A DNA stretch of 64,000 nt, from NCBI RefSeq assembly GCF_038502225.1, contig NW_027196937.1:1-64000 (forward strand), given 5' to 3'. A program made the translations under genes and the position numbers. A model generated the notes under the pieces. It had not been told where the DNA came from. It saw only the letters and a list, made by a program, of their open reading frames with translations, and did not search any database. This DNA comes from Cherax quadricarinatus (Eukaryota; Arthropoda; Malacostraca; Decapoda; Parastacidae). Of this stretch, positions 23,653-34,332 are shown piece after piece; the stretch's first letter is position 1; every line of letters starts with the position of its first letter.

Positions 23653-24913
23653 CTATACATTTAATAACTCTCCTCTCCTATTTTTAACTGACAAATCCAT
23701 TTGTTCTCTAGGCTTCCTTAACTTGTTAATCTCACTCCAAAACTTTTTCTTATTTTCAACAAAATTTGTTGATAACATCTCACCCACTCTCTCATTTGTT
23801 CTCTTTTTACATTGCTTCACCACTCTCTTAACCTCTCTCTTTTTCTCCATATACTCTTCTTTCTTTGCATCACTTCTACTTTGTAAAAACTTCTCATATG
23901 CTAACTTTTTCTCCCTTACTACTCTTTTTACATCATCATTCCACCAATCGCTCCTCTTCCCTCCCGCACCCACCTTCCTGTAACCACAAACTTCTGCTGA
24001 ACACTCCAACACTACATTTTTAAACCTACCCCATACCTCTTCGACCCCATTGCCTATGCTCTCATTAGCCCATCTATCCTCCAATAGCTGTTTATATCTT
24101 ACCCTAACTGCCTCCTCTTTTAGTTCATAAACCTTCACCTCTCTCTTCCCTGATGCTTCTATTCTCCTTGTATCCCATCTACCTTTTACTCTCAGTGTAG
24201 CTACAACTAAAAAGTGATCTGATATATCTGTGGCCCCTCTATAAACATGTACATCCTGAAGTCTACTCAACAGTCTTTTATCTACCAATACATAATCCAA
24301 CAAACTACTGTCATTTCGCCCTACATCATATCTTGTATACTTATTTATCCTCTTTTTCTTAAAATATGTATTACCTATAACTAAACCCCTTTCTATACAA
24401 AGTTCAATCAAAGGGCTCCCATTATCATTTACACCTGGCACCCCAAACTTACCTACCACACCCTCTCTAAAAGTTTCTCCTACTTTAGCATTCAGGTCCC
24501 CTACCACAATTACTCTCTCACTTGGTTCAAAGGCTCCTATACATTCACTTAACATCTCCCAAAATCTCTCTCTCTCTCTCCTCTACATTCCTCTCTTCTC
24601 CAGGTGCATACACGCTTATTATGACCCACTTTTCGCATCCAACCTTTACTTTAATCCACATAATTCTTGAATTTACAAATTCATATTCTCTTTTCTCCTT
24701 CCATAACTGATCCTTCAACATTACTGCTACCCCTTCCTTTGCTCTAACTCTCTCAGATACTCCAGATTTAATCCCATTTATTTCCCCCCACCGAAACTCC
24801 CCTACCCCCTTCAGCTTTGTTTCGCTTAGGGCCAGGACATCCAACTTCTTTTCATTCATAACATCAGCAATCATCTGTTTCTTGTCATCCGCACTACATC
24901 CACTCACATTCAA
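23653..24913 (-). pseudogene. RTE endonuclease and linker
   Basis: APE-type endonuclease. The first frame (24913-24545) has 'MNVSGCSADDKKQMI' and 'LDVLALSETKLKG' with the catalytic Glu in S-E-T-K. After a frameshift the second frame (to 23653) has 'VIVVGDLNAKVG' (G-D-L-N), '[12 protein letters not shown]', and 'ATDISDHFLVVA' with the catalytic S-D-H. A Lys/Arg-rich linker of about 130 residues with 'SDWWNDDVKRVV' follows. All recognised catalytic residues are kept, so the domain was functional recently. The frame ends at an in-frame TAG (23653-23655), beyond which the same frame continues into RT. Confidence 0.85.
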
Positions 24914-25122
24914 GCATCCCAGTTTTATAAAGTTATTCTTCTTCTCTTTTTTAGCAAATGTCTACAGGAGAAGGGGTTACTAGCCCATTGCTCCCGGCAT
25001 TTTAGTCGCCTCATACGACACGCATGGCCTACGGAGGAAAGATTCTTTTCCACTTCCCCATGGACAATAGAAGAAATAAAGAAGAACAAGAGCTATTGAG
25101 AAAAAGGAGAAAAACCTAGATG

Positions 25123-25126
<4 letters not shown>

Positions 25127-25215
<89 letters not shown>
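25127..25215. repeat. (TA)n microsatellite
   Basis: TA tract of about 89 bp at the 5' end of the RTE element. Confidence 0.98.
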
Positions 25216-25218
<3 letters not shown>

Positions 25219-25368
25219 TGTGCGTGTCTGTGAAGTGTGACCAAAGTGTAAGTAGGAGTAGCAAGATATCCCTGTTATCTAGCGTGTTTATGAGACAGAA
25301 AAAGAAACCAGCAATCCTACCATCATGCAAAACAGTTACAGGTTTCTGTTTCACAGTCATCTCATCTG

Positions 25369-25533
25369 GTCTACCAACCTACTACCACAGGACGGTAGTA
25401 CTTCCCTGGGTGGTTGCTGTCTACCAACCTACTACCACAGGACGGTAGTACCACCCTGGGTGGTTGCTGTCTACCAACCTACTACCACAGGACGGTAGTA
25501 CCACCCTGGGTGGTTGCTGTCTACCAACCTACT
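25369..25533. repeat. 50-bp tandem repeat, about 3.3 copies
   Basis: The unit starts 'ctaccaacctactaccac' at 25371, 25421, 25471 and 25521. It includes 'ggacggtagta' and 'ccctgggtggttgctgt'. Copies are nearly identical. Confidence 0.95.
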
Positions 25534-25892
25534 ATCTACTTTGTATGTTACATTATTATTTTTAATTCTTTTGAATTGTACTGTTCTTCTGTATTATTGT
25601 ACTGTTTTATATTACATATATTTTTGTGTGTAATTATGATGGTTTGTTTGTTATTTAGCTTTTTTTGTGTGTTATTGTGCTAATTTATTTGTCACTACAA
25701 TGTTTTATGTGTTATTGTACTTATTTATTTGTCACTACACTGTTTTATGTCTCAATTTACTTTTTTATGTGTTTCTCTAATGATTTGTGTCACTATACTT
25801 TTTTATTGTTATGATACTGTTTTATGAGTTACTTTCATGTTTTGTGTGTTAATACACTGTTTTATATGTCACTGTAAAACCATCTGACTTGA
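25534..25892. other. T-rich low-complexity interval
   Basis: Loose repeats of 'tgttttatgtgttat'-like blocks; a degenerated tandem array rather than a gene. Confidence 0.4.
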
Positions 25893-26000
25893 TTCATCTT
25901 AACCAAACCATACCACGGGCGGGATTTGAGACTCTCTGACCGCGGGTTCAAATCCCGCCCGTGGTTCGGTTTGTTTGCAATCGTGCCATTACGATTTCGT
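25893..26000. repeat. tRNA-derived SINE fragment in inverted arrangement
   Basis: A B-box region ('cgggttcaaatcccgccc') reading forward and ending in 'gtggttcggtttg'. It is preceded by the reverse complement of the same end (25901-25927, 'taccacgggcgggattt'). It therefore forms a hairpin of about 23-27 bp arms. Related to the SINE head at 12882. Confidence 0.55.
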
Positions 26001-26424
26001 GAGTCTCGTTTTATTCATCTTATACGTTACAAACGAATCGCTACCTAAAGTCTTTTACCAATAGAGTCTTGCCAAAACTATTTCCAACAGAAACCTACCG
26101 GAGGTCTTCTACTAAAAGTCTTCTGGTAACAGTCCTTCCAGTAGTAATCTCATAATAGCGTCCAGTCTTATAAACTTGATTCCTACCAACAGAATCCTAA
26201 GAAAAGAATCCTGTCAATAAGTTTTCTATCAGGTATTTACCAGAAAGGTTACATACAGTGTTATTAACTCTGGTGTATCAGACAGACTTTATACACAACA
26301 CAACAACGATGGTGGTGAAAAAACACATAACAGCAGAGAGGAACTTTCACCTGTGAAACAAACTCCTTCATTCAATAGTTCCCTTCTACAGTTTTGTCTT
26401 TTTCATTACTTTCCAGCTATATGC
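26001..26424. other. Unassigned, partly degenerate tandem sequence
   Basis: Recurrent 'agtcttctacca'-like words suggest an eroded short tandem array; no gene seen. Confidence 0.3.
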
Positions 26425-26795
26425 CATATATCTCTGCAACATAGTGCACCACAACATTCAGTGTGTCATATATCTCTGCAACATAGTGCACCACAACATT
26501 CAGTGTGTCATATATCTCTGCAACATAGTGCACCACAACATTCAGTGTGTCATATATCTCTGCAACATAGTGCACCACAACATTCAGTGTGTCATATATC
26601 TCTGCAACATAGTGCACCACAACATTCAGTGTGTCATATAGCAACATAGTGCACCACAACATGCAGTGTGTCATATATCTCTGCAACATAGTGCACCACA
26701 ACATTCAGTGTGTCATATATCTCTGCAACATAGTACACCACAACATTCAGTGTGTCATATATCTCTGCAACATAGTGCACCACAACCTTCAGTAC
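26425..26795. repeat. 42-bp minisatellite, about 9 copies
   Basis: Unit of 42 bp beginning 'catatatctctgcaacat' at 26425, 26467 and onward, also containing 'gcaccacaacattcag'. One copy near 26635 has lost 'tctctg'. The period is a multiple of 3, so both strands show long repetitive frames with no coding evidence. Confidence 0.97.
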
Positions 26796-26858
26796 ATAAC
26801 AACAGATACATCACAGTGTCATAACAACAGTCTGGGAGACATTACTGGCCAACACGTA

Positions 26859-26915
26859 CAGGTTGTGGCGTCGTACTGGCCAGGTTGTGGCGTCGTACTG
26901 GCCAGGTTGTGGCAG
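26859..26915. repeat. 22-bp tandem repeat, about 2.5 copies
   Basis: 'caggttgtggcgtcgtactg' recurs at 26859, 26881 and (partly) 26903. Confidence 0.9.
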
Positions 26916-27298
26916 CCACCACCAAAATTCTTATTATCAGTAGATCGAATCATCCAGGTTGATAGTTTTTATTTTCATCACCGAGTTTTTTTTTTATCCA
27001 TCTGTTGTGGTGAATGTTTCTTATGTCATTATTGAAGAGGTGAGAGAAGAGAGTATGAGAAAACTGAGAGAATTATTTAATAATTAATTCTAATTAAACT
27101 AAATGTTTATTAAGATAATTTATAAGAATATCTCTGTTTTAACTCCAAGTCTCTGAAGTTAATCACTTCTTCACATATTTATATCCTTTTCCAAAATATT
27201 TCATCAAAATATTGTAACCCTCATTCCAGTTTCTTAAGAAAATTTAAATAACATGATCAAGAATTTTCTTAATTTTCTTACACTATTCATATGAGAAC
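26916..27298. other. AT-rich interval, nothing recognised
   Basis: No supported gene or repeat. Confidence 0.3.
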
Positions 27299-27470
27299 GT
27301 GTACACATGTATATATATGTGTACGTAGTAGTGTGTTTGTAGTGATGTGTATGTGTACACATGTATGTATATATATGTGTACGTAGTAGTGTGTTTGTAG
27401 TGATGTGTATGTGTACACATGTATATATATGTGTACGTAGTAGTGTGTTTGTAGTGATGTGTATGTGTAG
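27299..27470. repeat. 54-58-bp tandem repeat, 3 copies
   Basis: The unit runs from 'tacacatgtat' through 'gtgtacgtagtagtgtg' to 'agtgatgtgtatgtg', with starts at 27302, 27356 and 27414. Unit length varies by a (TA) pair or two. Confidence 0.93.
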
Positions 27471-27555
27471 ATGAAAGTGAAAAGTAAACATCAGAAGAAA
27501 ACTTATATGAACTACATAATAATTCACAATAAAGAAGAGCACAGTTCCGTGGTAC

Positions 27556-27697
27556 AGCTGTCAGCCTGGCTGACTCTGCTGTCAGCCTGGCTGACTCTGC
27601 TGTCAGACTAGCTGACTCTGCTGACTCTGCTGTCAGCCTGGCTGACTCTGCTGTCAGCCTAGCTGACTCTGCTGTCAGCCTGGCTGACTCTGCTGTC
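27556..27697. repeat. 21-bp tandem repeat
   Basis: Unit 'gctgtcagcctggctgactc' plus one base, about 6.5 copies with one partial unit. Confidence 0.95.
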
Positions 27698-28217
27698 AAC
27701 AGTTAGTCAGTCAGAATAAAAGAAATGAGTCAATAAGAAGAATAAAACTGGTAAATTTAGAATGTATTAATATTGAAGTTTGTGAGGCAGTTGTAATAAA
27801 GTCCTGGAATACTTAATGATTTTGTTCATAATGTTTATAAAAGAAAAGGGAAAACTTTAAAGAATGTAATAATTATAATGGAATAAGACTGTTGACCATA
27901 AAGTGTGTCAGAAATATGATGGATGAAATGATGGAAAAGACAAAATATTCGTACCAAAGAAGAGTGTGAATTCTGAAAGGGAAATTAATATATGCATCAA
28001 GTGTAAACAATGAAATACCCAAGTGAAAAACACTTATATAAAGGGAAGCAACACTTAGGTGGATTTATAGGTTTGATAAAAATATACTAGAGTTAAAAAT
28101 GTATTTAATCTTAGCAAATGTTTTGAGAGCAATAGTGTTGAATTAAGTTATAATATGCAAGAAAGACGGTAAAGACGTGTGATTACACGTGTGAAAAAAC
28201 TTGGTGTTAGATAATGT
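27698..28217. other. AT-rich interval, nothing recognised
   Basis: No gene seen. A first degenerate unit of the following array occurs near 28168. Confidence 0.3.
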
Positions 28218-28460
28218 CTTAAAGACGTGTGATGTCACCTGTGGTCTTAAAGACGTGTGATGTCACCTGTGGTCTTAAAGACGTGTGATGTCACCTGTGG
28301 TCTTAAAGACGTGTGATTTCACCTGTGGTCTTAAAGACGTGTGATGTCACCTGTGGTCTTAAAGACGTGTGATGTCACCTGTGGTCTTAAAGACGTGTGA
28401 TGTCACCTGTGGTCTTAAAGACGTGTGATGTCACCTGTGGTCTTAAAGACGTGTGATGTC
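28218..28460. repeat. 28-bp minisatellite, about 8.7 copies
   Basis: Unit of 28 bp starting 'cttaaagacgtgtgatgtca' and ending 'cctgtggt', at 28218, 28246 and so on, nearly identical with one t/g difference. There is no spacer of unique sequence, so it is not CRISPR-like. Confidence 0.97.
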
Positions 28461-29044
28461 ATTGTACTTTGCTCAGAAGACAGTATATACAGAGTAAGCC
28501 ATCATGTAGACCAGGTGTCACTCTAAACACAGCTTTATTAACACATTATGTAAAACTCTGTATATACACACACACACATATATATGTGTGCGCGCATGTA
28601 TGTATATATCCGACCTTCAAATTCATTTACGAAACACCAGAAATAGCTATTATTATAAATTTGTTATAGTTTTCATAGAGGAAATTTAGAGATTTGAATT
28701 TGATACTTTTTCATACATAATAACATGTACACATGACATTCGTGAACACACAAGAACAGGTACATATGACACCAATATACAATAACACGTAGATATTACA
28801 TTCATTTATACAAAATAACATGTTACACACGACACACAGTCCTCCACTAGTGTCTCAAACGTGTTCATCTTTATATATTTACATATTTCACATAGAATGT
28901 CGCTCACAAACACATTTAAACTGCTAAATAAGTTAAAAAAAACTTGTTCTCAGTATAAATTCATAGTGTAACATAAGAGGAATTCCAAAATTGTAATTAA
29001 TTAGCCCCCGAGGTGGCCGAGCTGTGTACGAGCTTCGTCTCGTC
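28461..29044. other. Unassigned interval with short CA/TA runs
   Basis: A small (CA)n(TA)n stretch near 28562-28600 and loosely repeated 'acatgacacc' words. No gene seen. Confidence 0.3.
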
Positions 29045-29157
29045 CAGCTGGTCTACGGTTCCAGGCTGTCTTGGTGGATGTAATTACTGGACGCAGTTTA
29101 CTGTGTGTCCCCTCCAGTAATTCCACCTACCTGGACAGTCACTACCGTAGACCAGCT
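29045..29157. repeat. Foldback repeat
   Basis: Inverted repeat with about 50-bp arms (29045-29094 and 29106-29157): 'agctggtctacggt' at one end and 'accgtagaccagct' at the other. Preceded by 'gaggtggccgagctgtg', which recalls the start of a tRNA-Leu-like SINE. The arms are imperfect. Confidence 0.7.
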
Positions 29158-29159
29158 AG

Positions 29160-30170
29160 ACAAGACCAAGTTTCCATTCAGCAAGGTCACTGAGGGTGGC
29201 AACCGCTGACTCTGGGGAAGTGGGGAAGGGAGTCCACTCAGTGACACAAGTGGATTCCTGGAGACACTGATCCGGGGAAGGCACCGCCGACCTTAGGGTA
29301 ACATGGGGAAGGGGAAACATCCGGGAGCGAACTTGGGGAAGTGGGGAAGGGAAGACATGGATTCCTGGATACATGAGCTTGGGGAATACATGAGGCTGGC
29401 CTTAGGTAAGTGGGGAAGGGGAGACATCCGGGAGCGAACGGATGGATTCCTGGATACATAAACCTGGGAAAGGCATGAATACGTGCAGTTGAGGCTGACC
29501 TTGGGGAAGTGGGGAAGGGAAGACATCCGGCGGTAGACGGATCGATTCCTGGATACATGAACCTGGGTAAAGCAAGAATACCGCTGACTTTGGGGAAGTG
29601 GGGAAGGGATTCCACCTGAGGTGACACCAAGTGGACTCCTGGAGACACTGATCCGGGGAAGGCACTGACCTAACTCGCTGACCTTAGGTAAGTGGGGAAG
29701 GGAAGACATCCGGGAGCGAGCGGATGGATTCCTGGATACATAAACTTGGGGAAGGTTGTTGTTGAGGCTAACCTTGGGTAAGTGGGGAAGGGGAGATATC
29801 CGGGAGCGAACGGATGGATTCCTGGATACATGAACTTGGGGAAAGCATGAATACATGCAGTTGATGCTGACCTTGGGGAAGTGGGGAAGGGAAGACATCT
29901 GGCGGTAGACGGATGGTTTCCTGGATACATGAACCTGGGGTAGGCATGAATACAGGTTGGTGAGGCTGACCTTGGGAAAGTGAGAAAGGGGAAACATCCG
30001 GCGGCGGACGGATGAATTCCTGGATACATAACCCTAGGGAAGGCTGAGGCTGGAAGGCAGAGAGAGAGAGGCGAGGCTGACCTTAGGGAAGTGAGGAAGG
30101 GTAGACATCCGGGGGCCCACGGATGGATTCCTGGACACATGAACCTGGGGAAGGCGAGGGGGGGGGGGCG
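29160..30170. repeat. Degenerate ~90-105-bp minisatellite
   Basis: About ten diverged units containing 'agtggggaaggg', 'gacatccgg', 'ggatggattcctggata' and 'catgaacctggggaagg'. Markers occur near 29421, 29518, 29700, 29789, 29888, 29987 and 30086. Two units near 29230-29280 and 29600-29650 have an alternative middle ('ccaagtggactcctggag'), hinting at a higher-order pattern. Long minus-strand frames cross it in all three phases, which argues against coding. Confidence 0.85.
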
Positions 30171-30493
30171 GACCTTAAAGACGAACCACTGGCCTCCACG
30201 TGGCAAGGTCTGGTAACTCAGAGATAACTCTGAGGCTGACAGTGGTCGCAAATTATTAATGTTATTATAATTCAAGATTTGCTAATTTGGATTCAAAAGC
30301 GTCTACCAGGGTGGTATTATTTCCAATCCAGCCACTCTCATAGGAGCCACGGTAGTGTTCTTATTTTGTTCATTCACCGGAGTTAACATTAATAAAAATA
30401 ACATTAATAAAAATATTGTTCTTATTTTTGATTAACACAACAGAGATAACATTGCAACAACTAGAAATGGCAGTAATATATGTTTGAGAGTCG
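30171..30493. other. Unassigned interval
   Basis: Contains a short 'aacattaataaaaat' duplication near 30388. No gene recognised. Confidence 0.3.
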
Positions 30494-31215
30494 TTGAGCG
30501 ATGTGAAGATGACAGGTCTCCTGGGTACACATGTCTGGTACTCTAACATAACCAAAACCACCACAAAAACAGTAAATATACAACCATCTAAAACCGTAAA
30601 TATACAACCATCATTGCACAAGACCGTGGCCCACAGTACAGATGTTGGAGAGGAGTCTCCTCCTTCTTCCTCTACTGGGGAAAGTAGATGGAATCCAGGA
30701 CGGGGTGGCCCTGGCTTGGATACTGAGGATTATAGTGCAGTCCCAGAACCTGCAGAAATTGACAACACACCTCCCAACAATTCTCAACCAAAGGTGAATT
30801 TGTGCAAATATTATGCTTGGGGCATCTGTAAGCATGGAATAACAGGGGAAAAAAATGGGACATGCAAGTTTGACCATCCCAAAAAACTGTAGCGACCTCC
30901 TGTCTAAAGGAGTGTGTCGTTCTTCTTCCTGTACTTTCTTTCACCCAAAAATGTGCCACTCCTCGGTCCTCCAGAAGCAGTGTTACAACATCGAGTGCCC
31001 TGCATACCATCTAAAAGGGACCAGGAGGCACAGACCCCACAAGACAAACAATAGTAGCTACGACAACCCAACTCCAGGTGATTTTTTAGTGGCAGGAAAC
31101 GAAAAAAGAAAATGGAAGGAAATAACAAAAATAGTCCACCACCTTGGAGCCTTGTTGGACTGGAGGCGCAGCCAGTGGCCACCCATGGCCCTCCAGAATT
31201 ACAACTACTGATGCC
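30494..31215 (+). pseudogene. CR1-C-type ORF1 with three CCCH zinc fingers (solo copy)
   Basis: Plus-strand fragment homologous to the ORF1 C-terminal half at 54.2-54.8 kb. The first frame ends in a CCCH finger ('LCKYYAWGICKHG', 'GTCKFDHP'). A one-base frameshift in an A-run (30883-30889) moves the rest to the next frame, where two more CCCH fingers follow ('CSDLLSKGVCRSSSC', 'TFFH' and 'CHSSVLQKQCYNIEC', 'PAYH'). The 'LLDWRRSQWPP' tail matches 'FLEWNHSRWPP' of the other copy. Divergence from the 54-kb copy is considerable, so it comes from another subfamily or is older. It ends at the ORF1 stop; no endonuclease follows. Read alone it resembles a host CCCH RNA-binding protein, but the tail match argues for a transposon origin. 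Confidence 0.7.
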
Positions 31216-31289
31216 AATAAAAGATAAACGTTTAGTGACGGGAAGCCGGAATATAGCGTAGTGTGTATATTGTACTAATGAGAGGTCTA

Positions 31290-31845
31290 TCTACCTGGAG
31301 TTTACCTGGAAGGCATTCTGGGGATCAACGTCCCCCGCGGCCCGGTCCACGACCAGACCTCTCGGTGGATCAGGGCCTAATCAGCGAGGCTGTTACTTCT
31401 GGCCGCACGTAGTCCAACGTAAGAACCACAGCCCGGCTGATGTGGTACTGACTTTACCAGGGGTCTATTGGTAATTCCCCTTATGGCTGGTGGGAGGCTG
31501 TTGAACAATCTTGGGTCACGGATACTTATTGTCTTTTCTCTTAGTGTATTAATGACGCCCTTACTTTTCATCGGGGTATGTTGTATCACCTTCCAAGTCT
31601 TTTGCTTTCGTAAGGAATGATTTGTGTGTGCAGATTAGGGACCAGTCCCTCTAAGATTTTCCAGGTGTAGATTATGATGCATCTTTCTCGCCTGCGTTCC
31701 AGTGAGTACAAGTCAAGTGCTTCCAAGTGTTCCCAGTAGTTAAGGTGTTTGATGGAACTTATATGTGCAGTAAAGGTTTCTTGTACATTGTCTACGTCTG
31801 CATTTTCACTTGCCTTGAATGGAGAGAACATAAATTATTAAAAAA
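31290..31845 (-). pseudogene. CR1-C 3' end fragment
   Basis: Minus-strand copy of the CR1-C C-terminus and 3' UTR. The frame 31831-31586 has 'HLNYWEHLEALDLYSLERRRER'; after a frameshift or stop, 'TLREKTISIRDPRLFNSLP' follows. The 3' terminus has the doubled unit 'tacctggagtt' as in the complete copy at 51113. It is 5'-truncated at about 31845 and lies tail-to-tail with the plus-strand ORF1 copy upstream. Confidence 0.8.
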
Positions 31846-32577
31846 ATAGAAATCATTAGAATCAGATCAATTACTCGAGAATGACTTTTCTAATTAACTT
31901 CAAACTTTTCCCATTAATGGATTTATTTTAACACAGTTTGTCACTCACACTGAACCATGTAAAATTTTAATTTGATAATTTTATCAAGCAAATTGTTTCT
32001 GATGTTTTAACTGGTGAATGACTCTTCCGATCAGCGTCATCATAATTTTTTTTTTAATTTTAATCCGTATGGAAGCCAATTTTTTTTTTTTTTTTTGCAA
32101 ATTTTATCAATTTTTTTTTGTTTTTTTCTTTAAATAAAAGTAAAATATCTTTCTTATTGGATGTCTTTTACGATCAGTTTCAAACCCTAAATATTTGTCT
32201 TCCTTTAAAAGAAGGATTATTTTATTTATTTTAATCCTAATGGATGCCAATTTTTTATTTTCTTTTGTGAAAATCTTATCAAATTTCTTTTGATTTCTCC
32301 AAAAATGAAAATATTTTTTTTAAAGAATTTTTTTTAAATGTAAATGCAAAAAAAATGGATACAAATAAAATTCCGTGATTTAATGGCGTTTTTAAATTAA
32401 CAGGGAAATGCTTTCATATGTTTAGGAATAATATCGTAAACATTTTCGTTTCTTTCATTACAAATATTATATTATTACTGGAAAAGCCATATTCACTCAG
32501 CTACAAGATTTCAACGCATGTTTAATTTATCTTTGGCAAAGATTCTTGGGAATCTTTGCATGTCTGGACGACCTCTG
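31846..32577. other. AT-rich interval with T homopolymers
   Basis: Runs of T up to about 18 bp near 32080 and several A/T repeats with weak internal similarity ('gatgccaattttt' near 32053 and 32240). No gene. Confidence 0.35.
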
Positions 32578-33545
32578 TATAAGAACATGAGAACATAAGA
32601 AGGAACACTGCAACAGGCCTACTGAGCCATAGGAAGCAGGTCCATGCCCCCCCCACCACTTAGTCAGGTCACTTCCACTTAAGGAAGCAGCACGGCACCA
32701 GACCTGGTAGTACAAGCTAGTCAGGTCCAACTCATACCCACCCACACCCACTAATGTATTTACCCAACCTTTTTTAAAACTACGCAAGGTCATAGCTTCT
32801 ATGATGGTACTCGGGAGTTTGTTCCACTCATCCACAACTCTATTACCAAACCAGTGCTTTCCTATATCCTTCCTGAATCTGATTTTTTCCAGCTTGAAAC
32901 CATTGCTGCGAGTCCTGTTTTGGCTGGATATTTTCAGCACGCTAATTACATCCCCTTTATTTATTCCTGTTTTCCATTTATACACCTCGATCATATCCCC
33001 ATTAATTCTACGCCTTTCGAGAGAGTGCAGATTCAGGGCCCTCAGTCTATCCTCATAGGGAAGATTTCTGATACATGGGACCAACTTTGTCATCCTCCTC
33101 TGTACGTTTTCCAGAGCATTTATATCCATTCTGTAATATGGTGACCAGAACTGTGCAGCATAGTCTAAATGAGGCCTAACCAAGGATATATAGAGTTGAA
33201 CAACCTGAGGACTTCTATTATTTATACTTCTAGATATGAAGCCAAGGATTCTGTTAGCTTTAATGCTAACACTTATGCACTGTTGTCTTGGTTTCAGATT
33301 AATGCTAACCAGAACTCCTAAATCCTTTTCGCAATCAGTGGTATTAAGCTCTTCAATATTCAGTTTATAAGTGGCATGGTTATTGTCCTGTCCAACATTT
33401 AGAACTTTGCATTTGTCTATATTAAACTGCATCTGCCACTTATCCGACCACTGCATCAGTCTATTCAAATCATCCAGGAGTGCACTAATGTCCTCAACAG
33501 AATGAATTGGACGGATTATTTTGGTGTCATCAGCAAATTCCCATA
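32578..33545 (-). pseudogene. CR1-B RT C-terminal part and 3' end
   Basis: Minus-strand CR1-B copy, 5'-truncated just after motif C ('ADDTKII' is readable at about 33533-33510). An open frame from 33468 gives 'NRLMQWSDKWQMQFNIDKC', 'LVRPHLDYAAQFWSP' and 'KDIGKHWFGNRVVDEWNKLPS' with no stop until the 3' UTR, so it is younger than the 16-17 kb copy over this part (it keeps the Glu codon where that copy has TAG). The 3' end at 32578 has the doubled 'agaacat' tail. The extra residues of the frame after 'SFKKGW' are UTR translation. Confidence 0.9.
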
Positions 33546-33789
33546 ATTCTTCCCGCCGTGGGATTGTTGGAGAAAGCTTCTTTGATCAGACATTTTGCTC
33601 CTTTTAACCTCCAAATACTATAGTAAATAAGCAAAGGACCCCAATGGAAATAAGTCACTCTAACCTTTTTGGGTTATGCTAGGTTCTTTACACATATACT
33701 GCTGTGTTTGATAATCTATGTAACTGTATTTGTGTTAACCTGAATAAACTTACTTATAACTAATTACATTATTTGAACCCATGATACTG
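33546..33789. other. Unassigned interval
   Basis: Nothing recognised. Confidence 0.3.
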
Positions 33790-33915
33790 GTGATTGGTTC
33801 TTGATCCAAGAAACCAGACATATCTTTCCCTTGCTTGAATCGAATTTTAATGCCTCCCATTCCACAGGTGCTATATACCCGTAAGCATTTAGCGCTTTTA
33901 TCTGATAATATAATT
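33790..33915 (+). repeat. Diverged SINE-like repeat
   Basis: Same block order as the repeat at 13434-13586, ending 'atttagcgctttt' and 'ataatataat'. About a quarter of positions appear changed. Confidence 0.5.
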
Positions 33916-34207
33916 CTGAACGTTATCTATGTACAGTGACAGATACAACGTAACGTTTAAAGTCAATTTGTCCCGTAAATTTGTTCAGTTATCTATCATG
34001 TAAACCTTCCGTTTTCTGTTTCATTATTCTCAACCGTCTATATTTGTAATATAATAAATGATCTTGACAGTCGAGTGGAAAAATACTGAAGAACTTTTGC
34101 TTGATCTTTCTTACCTTAATAACAGTTTTTCTTTCTTGTCAAATCAGTATTGTTAGTAATTACTAACTTGTATTAATGTTGGTAGAATTACCGACAATAT
34201 GTAAAGT
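33916..34207. other. Unassigned AT-rich interval
   Basis: Nothing recognised. Confidence 0.3.
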
Positions 34208-34332
34208 AAAAGGACACAGGTGCAACTAATGTGACATTTTATTGTGCCAACGTTTCGGTTGATAAAGCTCCTGGAGAGGAGCGAAACGTTGCCACAATAA
34301 AATGTAACATTAGTTGCACCTGTGTCCTTTTA
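34208..34332. mobile_element. PLE-type palindrome with hammerhead-like core
   Basis: Inverted repeat with about 50-bp arms (34208-34257 and 34281-34332) reading outward 'gcgaaacgttgcc', 'caataaaatgt', 'tgcacctgtgtcc'. The centre contains 'ttgataa' (34259-34265), stem II 'gctcc/ggagc' (34267-34282) and 'gaaac' (34283-34287), the hammerhead order with a degenerate first block. Only two differences separate the arms. Confidence 0.65.

Larger units (their letters stand above)
21751..25126 (-). mobile_element. RTE-clade-like element, nearly full length
   Basis: Minus-strand non-LTR element of about 3.4 kb with endonuclease, RT and a C-terminal region, a short 5' UTR (25126-24914) and a 3' UTR ending near 21751. 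Both ends run into (TA)n. Coding capacity is broken by one frameshift near 24570 (in a CT-rich run), in-frame stops at 23653 and 22777, another frameshift near 22375 and a stop at 22184. No separate ORF1 is present, as in RTE elements. A second, 5'-truncated copy lies at 48001-50767. Confidence 0.85.

Noticed and set aside
28218..28460. CRISPR array
   Set aside because: Repeats are contiguous without unique spacers, and the genome is eukaryotic. The same applies to the arrays at 25369, 26425 and 34771.
29238..30275. Pro/Ser/His-rich secreted proteins on the minus strand
   Set aside because: All three frames are open over the degenerate minisatellite and share the same repeated words; this is repeat translation.
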